In this document: in pieces, positions 6,701-10,412 of the stretch | Numbering within the stretch: position 1 is the first letter of the stretch | Layout: each line of letters starts with the position of its first letter | Origin: Akkermansia muciniphila | Lineage (GTDB): Bacteria > Verrucomicrobiota > Verrucomicrobiia > Verrucomicrobiales > Akkermansiaceae | DNA length: 10,412 bases | Reading direction: 5' to 3' | Assembly: GCA_943324575.2 (NCBI GenBank) | Contig: CALPMD020000018.1 | Coordinates: forward strand, 1 to 10,412 | Notes under the pieces: model-generated | Told to the model about the DNA's origin: nothing | What the model saw: the letters and a program-made list of their open reading frames with translations, nothing else | Databases searched by the model: none | Position numbers and translations under genes: made by a program

Positions 6701-8842
6701 TCAGCCTAAGCGGTCGCTTACGATTTCTTCGACGATATTGGTTGGGACTTGCTCGAAATGCGATGGTGTCATCGCATACGAAGCGCGGCCCGAGGATAAA
6801 GTACGAACGGCGGTTGAGTAGCCGAACATTTCTTTGAGAGGGACATTGGCATGCACAATGGAGAGCTTGCCTTTGGACTCGGTGTTTTGGATTTGCCCAC
6901 GGCGGCGGCTTAGATCTCCCATGACATCACCTTGGTAATCGTCAGGAGTGGAAACCTCTACCGCCATGATAGGCTCAAGCAAAATGGATTTGGCTTTTTT
7001 GAAGCCGTCTTTCATGGCGAAGATCGCCGCCATGGTGAACGCGTTTTCGTTCGAGTCGACGTCGTGGTATGAACCATCGAGCACTTCGACATGCACATCG
7101 ATCACGGGATAACCGGCGATGATGCCATTGGTCATCGACTCGTTGATGCCTTTGAAAACCGCGTTGATGTATTCCTTGGGAATCGCACCACCGATGAGTT
7201 TGTTTTCGATCGTTAGACCTTTGCCCTTTTCGTTGGGCTTCACCGACAGCACGACGTGGCCGTATTGGCCGCGACCGCCGGATTGCTTGATCAGCTTGCC
7301 TTCGCCGCCAGCGGCTTGGGTGATCGTTTCGCGGTAGGCGATTTGTGGAGCGCCGGTGTTGGCTTCCACTTTGAACTCGCGGCGAATGCGATCGATGATG
7401 ATCTCCAGGTGAAGTTCACCCATGCCGGAAATGATCGTTTGACCGGTTTCCTCGTCGGTCTTGACCATGAAGGTCGGGTCCTCTTCGGACAAGCGGCCGA
7501 GGGCGAGACCGAGTTTCTCTTGGTCTGCTTTCGTCCGTGGCTCAACCGCCATCGAGATGACGGGTTCCGGGAAAGTTGGGGGTTCGAGAACCACGTCGTG
7601 ATTGTCGGCGGCGAGCGTGTCGCCGGTGGTCACGTTTTTGATACCAACCATGGCAGCAATGTCACCCGAGTAACACGCGTCGATGTCCTTATGCTCGTTC
7701 GCTTGGATTTGAATCAAACGACCGACGCGCTCGGAGCGGCGGGTGCGGGGGTTGTAAACCGTGTCGCCCTTACGGATGACGCCGGAGTAAACGCGGAAGA
7801 AAACGAGTTTGCCAACGAACTTGTCGGCCCACAGCTTGAATGCGAGCGAGACGAACTTTTCGTTGTCGGAAGTGACGACCTCAATGCGGGTCTCTTCGTT
7901 GTCGGGGTCCATGCCGATCGCCGCTGGGATGTCGAGCGGGCTTGGCAGGTAATCAATCACTGCGTCGAGCAGGTATTGGACACCCTTATTTTTGAAGGCC
8001 GATCCACCTGCCACTGGCACCAATAGGTTCGCAATGGTCGCGCGGCGGATGCCTTGTTTCAACTCTTCGAGAGTGATTGACTCTTCGTTGAGGAATTTTT
8101 CGCCCACGGCTTCATCGACATCAGCAACCGCGTTGACGAGTTCGTCGTGGGCCTGTTGGCAGAGAGCGATGAGGTCGCCTTCAAGTTCTCTCACCGTGTA
8201 GGTCGAGCCGTACTTGTCGTCGTCGTTGAAGTAAACCGCCTTTTGGTTGACCACGTCGATCTGGCCGACGAGCTGATCTTCCGCGCCGATCGGGATCAAG
8301 ATCCGCACGGCGTTAGCACCGAGCTTCTCTTTGACCTCTTCGAAAACACTCTGGAAGTTGGCACCCGTGCGGTCCATCTTATTGACGAACACGATCCGCG
8401 GAACGTGGTACTTCGTCGCTTGGCGCCAGACGGTTTCGGTTTGCGGCTGGACGCCGGCAACACCGCAGAAAACGACAATCGCACCATCGAGAACCCGCAG
8501 CGAACGCTCAACTTCAGCAGTGAAGTCGACGTGGCCAGGAGTATCGATGATGTTGATGCGATTCTTCTGATTCGGGAAGAGCTTGGTCATCCCCTCTTCC
8601 GCGTGCTGCCACCATTCGGTGGTCACGGCGGCGGAAGTAATCGTGATTCCGCGCTCGCGCTCTTGCTCCATCCAGTCGGTCGTCGCGCCACCATCGTGGA
8701 CTTCGCCGATTTTGTGAATCATCCCTGTGTAAAACAGGATCCGCTCGGTGAGCGTCGTCTTACCCGCGTCAATGTGCGCAGCGATCCCGATATTTCGGGT
8801 GCGCTCGAGCACGTATTGGCGGTTAGGACTGTTAGGATTCAC
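6701..8842 (-). CDS. fusA: Translation elongation factor G (GTP start codon GTG)
   Basis: EF-G is the cytosolic GTPase that drives translocation of tRNA and mRNA and, with RRF, splits post-termination ribosomes. The 713-residue product has the P-loop AHIDAGKT at 22-29, switch I RERGITI at 62-68, DTPGHVDF at 100-107 with the conserved His104, and NKMD at 154-157. The long C-terminal part spans domains II to V, including GRGQYGHVVLSVKP (domain IV) and YSTAVRTLSSGRASYAM near the end. The stretch between TTEWW and RINIID is about six residues longer than in E. coli. The start codon is GTG (8840-8842), chosen because it gives the usual short lead before ERTRNIGI. No Shine-Dalgarno motif is visible. 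It lies 30 bp after rpsG. Confidence 0.98.
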   Translation of the reverse strand: MNPNSPNRQYVLERTRNIGIAAHIDAGKTTLTERILFYTGMIHKIGEVHDGGATTDWMEQERERGITITSAAVTTEWWQHAEEGMTKLFPNQKNRINIIDTPGHVDFTAEVERSLRVLDGAIVVFCGVAGVQPQTETVWRQATKYHVPRIVFVNKMDRTGANFQSVFEEVKEKLGANAVRILIPIGAEDQLVGQIDVVNQKAVYFNDDDKYGSTYTVRELEGDLIALCQQAHDELVNAVADVDEAVGEKFLNEESITLEELKQGIRRATIANLLVPVAGGSAFKNKGVQYLLDAVIDYLPSPLDIPAAIGMDPDNEETRIEVVTSDNEKFVSLAFKLWADKFVGKLVFFRVYSGVIRKGDTVYNPRTRRSERVGRLIQIQANEHKDIDACYSGDIAAMVGIKNVTTGDTLAADNHDVVLEPPTFPEPVISMAVEPRTKADQEKLGLALGRLSEEDPTFMVKTDEETGQTIISGMGELHLEIIIDRIRREFKVEANTGAPQIAYRETITQAAGGEGKLIKQSGGRGQYGHVVLSVKPNEKGKGLTIENKLIGGAIPKEYINAVFKGINESMTNGIIAGYPVIDVHVEVLDGSYHDVDSNENAFTMAAIFAMKDGFKKAKSILLEPIMAVEVSTPDDYQGDVMGDLSRRRGQIQNTESKGKLSIVHANVPLKEMFGYSTAVRTLSSGRASYAMTPSHFEQVPTNIVEEIVSDRLG

Positions 8843-8872
8843 GAGGAAGGAGCTAAAGCGCTGGGGTCTCGA

Positions 8873-9346
8873 TTAGAAACGGAAGTGAGCAAAGGCGCGG
8901 TTGGCCTGTGCCATCTTATGAACGTCGTCGCGTTTGCGGACGGCGCTGCCTTGATTGTTTGCAGCGTCTTTGATCTCGTTAGCGAGAGCGACGTGCATTG
9001 GCGTGCCCTTACGGTTGCGAGCGTAGTTGACGAGCCAACGCATGGAGAGCGACTCGGAACGATCGGCTGCAACTTCGAGCGGCACTTGATAGGTCGCACC
9101 ACCAACGCGGCGGGATTTGACTTCCACGCGTGGCTTGGTGTTTTCCACGGCGCGGGTGATCACTTCGAGGGGATCGATCGTGTCGACACCTTCGTTGGCG
9201 CGATCAATCGCGGCGTAAACAATCCGTTGGGCGAGTGAACGCTTGCCGGACTCCATCACCTTGGTGATGAGGTGACCGACGAGAGGACTGTCATAGCGAG
9301 GATCGCGACGGTCTGGCTTGGTAAAAATGCGCTTGCGGCGTGGCAT
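8873..9346 (-). CDS. rpsG: 30S ribosomal protein S7
   Basis: S7 nucleates the 30S head by binding the 3' major domain of 16S rRNA and lies near the E-site tRNA. The 157-residue product is of standard length. It starts MPRRKRIFTKPDRRDPRYDS and has the conserved PLVGHLITKVMESGKRSLAQ at 21-40, the beta-hairpin with VEVKSRRVGGATYQVPLEV at 74-92, and the helix ESLSMRWLVNYARNRKG. It ends MAQANRAFAHFRF. In E. coli S7 represses the str operon through the rpsL-rpsG spacer, but the gap here is only 35 bp. No Shine-Dalgarno motif precedes the ATG. Confidence 0.98.
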   Translation of the reverse strand: MPRRKRIFTKPDRRDPRYDSPLVGHLITKVMESGKRSLAQRIVYAAIDRANEGVDTIDPLEVITRAVENTKPRVEVKSRRVGGATYQVPLEVAADRSESLSMRWLVNYARNRKGTPMHVALANEIKDAANNQGSAVRKRDDVHKMAQANRAFAHFRF

Positions 9347-9381
9347 GGCAGTAGAAGGTAAGTTAGGTTATAACGGTTGAA

Positions 9382-9795
9382 TTACTTCTTCCCGCCTTTT
9401 TTGGCAGGAGCGGCGGCAGCACCGGGTTTCGGACGCTTGGCACCATACTTCGAACGGCTTTGACGGCGCTTGTCGACACCAAGGGTATCGAGCGAACCAC
9501 GAACGATGTGGTAACGCACACCTGGAAGGTCCTTCACCCGTCCGCCGCGAACGAGGACGATGGAGTGTTCTTGGAGGTTGTGGCCTTCACCGCCGATGTA
9601 GGCGATAACTTCGAATCCGTTGGTAAGGCGTACCTTGGCCACTTTACGGAGAGCCGAGTTTGGCTTCTTGGGCGTCCGAGTCATGACTTGTAGACATACT
9701 CCGCGGCGCTGTGGGCAGTTCACGAGAGCGGGTGACTTCGACTTTTCGGCCGGAGTGAGGCGTCCCTTGCGAACGAGCTGATTGATGGTCGGCAT
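9382..9795 (-). CDS. rpsL: 30S ribosomal protein S12
   Basis: S12 lies at the decoding centre and controls accuracy. The frame is open further upstream to 9831, but the family start [12 protein letters not shown] corresponds to the ATG at 9793-9795, preceded by AGGA four bases away. The resulting 137-residue protein carries [10 protein letters not shown] with Lys43 and VKDLPG with Lys88 and Asp89. Lys43 and Lys88 are the classical streptomycin-resistance positions, both wild-type here, and Asp89 is the RimO methylthiolation site in E. coli. The core ends at [10 protein letters not shown], followed by a [13 protein letters not shown] tail. It is the first gene of the cluster. Confidence 0.98.
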   Translation of the reverse strand: MPTINQLVRKGRLTPAEKSKSPALVNCPQRRGVCLQVMTRTPKKPNSALRKVAKVRLTNGFEVIAYIGGEGHNLQEHSIVLVRGGRVKDLPGVRYHIVRGSLDTLGVDKRRQSRSKYGAKRPKPGAAAAPAKKGGKK

Positions 9796-9799
9796 GATT

Positions 9800-9803
9800 T
9801 CCT
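9800..9803 (-). promoter_or_regulatory. Probable Shine-Dalgarno site of rpsL
   Basis: AGGA lies four bases before the rpsL ATG at 9795. Together with the family N-terminus it supports this start over the one 12 codons upstream. The spacing is rather short, so the site is moderate rather than strong. Confidence 0.6.
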
Positions 9804-9844
9804 GCGTGGTTTGATTTTCCCATGGGGGCAAACCGGAGCGCCGA

Positions 9845-9857
9845 CGAGGATTCCTCG
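9845..9857 (-). other. Small leader hairpin before rpsL
   Basis: The minus strand reads CGAGG-AAT-CCTCG, a perfect 5-bp stem with a 3-nt loop about 50 nt before the rpsL start. It falls within the untranslated leader if the promoter proposed here is right. No U-tract follows. A leader regulatory role is possible but unproven. Confidence 0.35.
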
Positions 9858-9907
9858 CAAGAGCTTTTTTCCGGAGCTACACCCGATAAATTTTCCCTGT
9901 AATTTGA

Positions 9908-9934
9908 GCCGCTTCGATCGAAATCGTCAGCGGC
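9908..9934 (-). other. Leader hairpin with a UUCG loop before rpsL
   Basis: On the minus strand a 6-bp outer stem (GCCGCT / AGCGGC) encloses a small asymmetric internal loop (GA opposite A). A 4-bp inner stem CGAT/ATCG is capped by TTCG. It lies about 113 nt before the rpsL start, inside the predicted leader. No T-run follows, so it is not an intrinsic terminator. It might act in mRNA stability or feedback by a ribosomal protein, which is inference. Confidence 0.5.
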
Positions 9935-9953
9935 CCTCGCTGTGGGGGGGGCG

Positions 9954-10013
9954 ACTCTAGGAGCCAAACCCAACCTGACAAGCCCTAATTTGCTCTTTCT
10001 TCTATTTTTTTAC
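9954..10013 (-). promoter_or_regulatory. Predicted promoter of the rpsL-led operon
   Basis: Read on the minus strand, TTGTCA (9976-9981) and TAGAGT (9954-9959) are separated by 16 bp. They match the sigma70 boxes at five and four of six positions. Immediately upstream is an A-rich run (9987-10013) resembling an UP element. Immediately downstream is a GC-rich discriminator, CG followed by eight C. UP element plus GC-rich discriminator is typical of strong, stringently controlled ribosomal promoters. The -10 box is weak and no start site is known. The operon could also be read through from the upstream tRNA. Confidence 0.45.
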
Positions 10014-10040
10014 AGAAGTGATCAAATCCGATGAAAAACC

Positions 10041-10115
10041 TGGTGGCTGCGGGTGGGTTCGAACCACCGACCAAGGGCTTATGAGTCCCCTACTCTACCG
10101 CTGAGCTACGCAGCC
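10041..10115 (-). tRNA. tRNA-Met (CAT anticodon), probably elongator
   Basis: A full cloverleaf is seen on the minus strand. The acceptor stem GGCTGCG/CGCAGCC is followed by A73 and an encoded CCA. The D arm is GCTC/GAGT, the anticodon loop CTCATAA with CAT at 10081-10083, and the T arm GGTGG-TTCGAAC-CCACC. The first pair is G-C and the anticodon stem lacks the three G-C pairs of initiator tRNA, so it is not fMet. The acceptor GGCTxCG matches E. coli elongator tRNA-Met. A tRNA-Ile2, in which TilS converts C34 to lysidine, shares the CAT loop and cannot be fully excluded. The last anticodon-stem pair is an A31/G39 mismatch. It is 60 bp upstream of the rpsL -35 box with no clear terminator between. 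Confidence 0.95.
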
Positions 10116-10125
10116 AGGCTCTTCA

Positions 10126-10167
10126 GGGGCGGATGCCCCGTCAGGAGACGGATTGGGTAATGCCCAA
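10126..10167. repeat. Three consecutive short hairpins upstream of the tRNA
   Basis: In plus-strand reading the stems are GGGGC-GGAT-GCCCC (10126-10139), CGTC-AGGA-GACG (10139-10150, sharing one base with the first) and TTGGG-TAATG-CCCAA (10153-10167). All are perfect over 4 to 5 bp. The first two have GGA in the loop. They begin 11 bp from the tRNA 5' end. They could belong to the tRNA precursor leader or to a plus-strand RNA; neither is shown. Confidence 0.45.
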
Positions 10168-10270
10168 CGCCATCCTTGTCCATCGGAAATTCAAAAAATT
10201 CTTCAATTGCTGGGGACTCGCTCTTTTGCAGCGTTTTCCAAGCCTTTAGTACAGTCCGACACCTGATTTC

Positions 10271-10354
10271 ATGTCGCAGCATGCCTTAATCACCGCTGTC
10301 ACAAGCATCGTGACCGTGGCGACATCCTTCGTGACCCTGGTGACCTCCCACTAA
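10271..10354 (+). CDS. Possible 27-residue hydrophobic small protein
   Basis: An ATG at 10271 opens a 27-codon frame ending in TAA at 10352-10354. The product, beginning MSQHALITAVTSIVTVATSF, is almost wholly Val/Thr/Ser/Ala/Ile/Leu with a recurring VTS/VAT pattern, long enough for one membrane helix. It would diverge from the tRNA. There is no Shine-Dalgarno motif and no convincing promoter, though most genes here also lack Shine-Dalgarno sites. The frame may be a by-product of the imperfect GTGACC-containing repeat at 10301-10345. I treat it as speculative. Confidence 0.2.
   Translation: MSQHALITAVTSIVTVATSFVTLVTSH
10301..10345 (+). repeat. Imperfect 21-bp tandem repeat with GTGACC motifs
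   Basis: Two adjacent 21-bp units starting near 10301 and 10322 agree at about 15 of 21 positions. GTGACC occurs at 10310-10315, 10331-10336 and 10340-10345, spaced 21 and 9 bp. On the minus strand these read GGTCAC, about 195-230 bp upstream of the tRNA. They might be protein-binding sites or the coding repeat of a short peptide. Confidence 0.4.
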
Positions 10355-10412
10355 CACCTAATCAGCGGATCTGAACTTACACAAAATTTTTGACACACCC
10401 GAATTAAGCGCG

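Larger units (their letters stand above)
10116..10412. other. Intergenic region upstream of the tRNA, no recognised gene
   Basis: About 297 bp without a recognisable protein family on either strand. It contains three small hairpins near the tRNA (10126-10167), an AT-rich stretch (about 10187-10210), a possible short ORF with repeated GTGACC (10271-10354), and a perfect TTGACA at 10390-10395. The TTGACA could be the -35 of a plus-strand promoter whose -10 would lie just outside the window. I see no convincing tRNA promoter. Confidence 0.6.

Noticed and set aside
8147..9238. Open plus-strand frame of 363 codons
   Set aside because: It is antisense to fusA and rpsG, has no family resemblance or sensible initiation region, and is explained as a shadow of those genes.
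9796..9831. Twelve-codon N-terminal extension of rpsL
   Set aside because: The frame is open, but S12 proteins start at [11 protein letters not shown] and AGGA precedes that ATG.
10016..10040. Intrinsic terminator after the tRNA
   Set aside because: Five T follow the CCA, but the only nearby inverted repeat (ATC/GAT) is too weak to be a terminator stem.

Overview
The window is a dense bacterial translation operon. Every protein gene from position 9795 down to 1 lies on the minus strand, so transcription runs from high to low coordinates. The order is rpsL, rpsG, fusA, rpsJ, rplC, rplD, rplW, rplB, rpsS, [unknown secreted coiled-coil gene], rplV, rpsC, rplP, rpmC, rpsQ, rplN, rplX (cut by the left edge). 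This is the str cluster joined to the S10 cluster and the start of the spc cluster. Gaps are 20 to 60 bp, and there is no tuf between fusA and rpsJ.

The GC content is moderately high. The proteins look most like those of the Planctomycetes-Verrucomicrobia-Chlamydiae group, probably Verrucomicrobiota. That assignment rests on remembered protein features (EF-G, L4 and L16 N-termini, L2 HPN motif) and on the scarcity of Shine-Dalgarno sites. It is an inference, not a phylogeny.

Right of rpsL (9796-10040) there is a likely sigma70-type promoter. It has an A-rich UP-like stretch, TTGTCA and TAGAGT boxes, and a GC-rich discriminator with a C8 run. A leader of about 150 nt follows, with two predicted hairpins. 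Next, on the same strand, comes a tRNA with a CAT anticodon and an encoded CCA (10041-10115). The last ~300 bp (10116-10412) hold no recognisable gene. They contain three small consecutive hairpins and a possible 27-codon hydrophobic ORF on the plus strand, built on an imperfect repeat.

The main unexpected item is a complete 241-residue ORF between rpsS and rplV. It encodes a predicted signal peptide, a long coiled coil and a C-terminal beta-rich domain. rpsS and rplV are adjacent in nearly all bacteria, so an envelope-type protein embedded here, with spacers of 27 and 20 bp, would be co-expressed with ribosome synthesis. Other notable points are low-complexity tails on S3, L22 and S12, and the near absence of Shine-Dalgarno sites except before rplP and, more weakly, rpsL.
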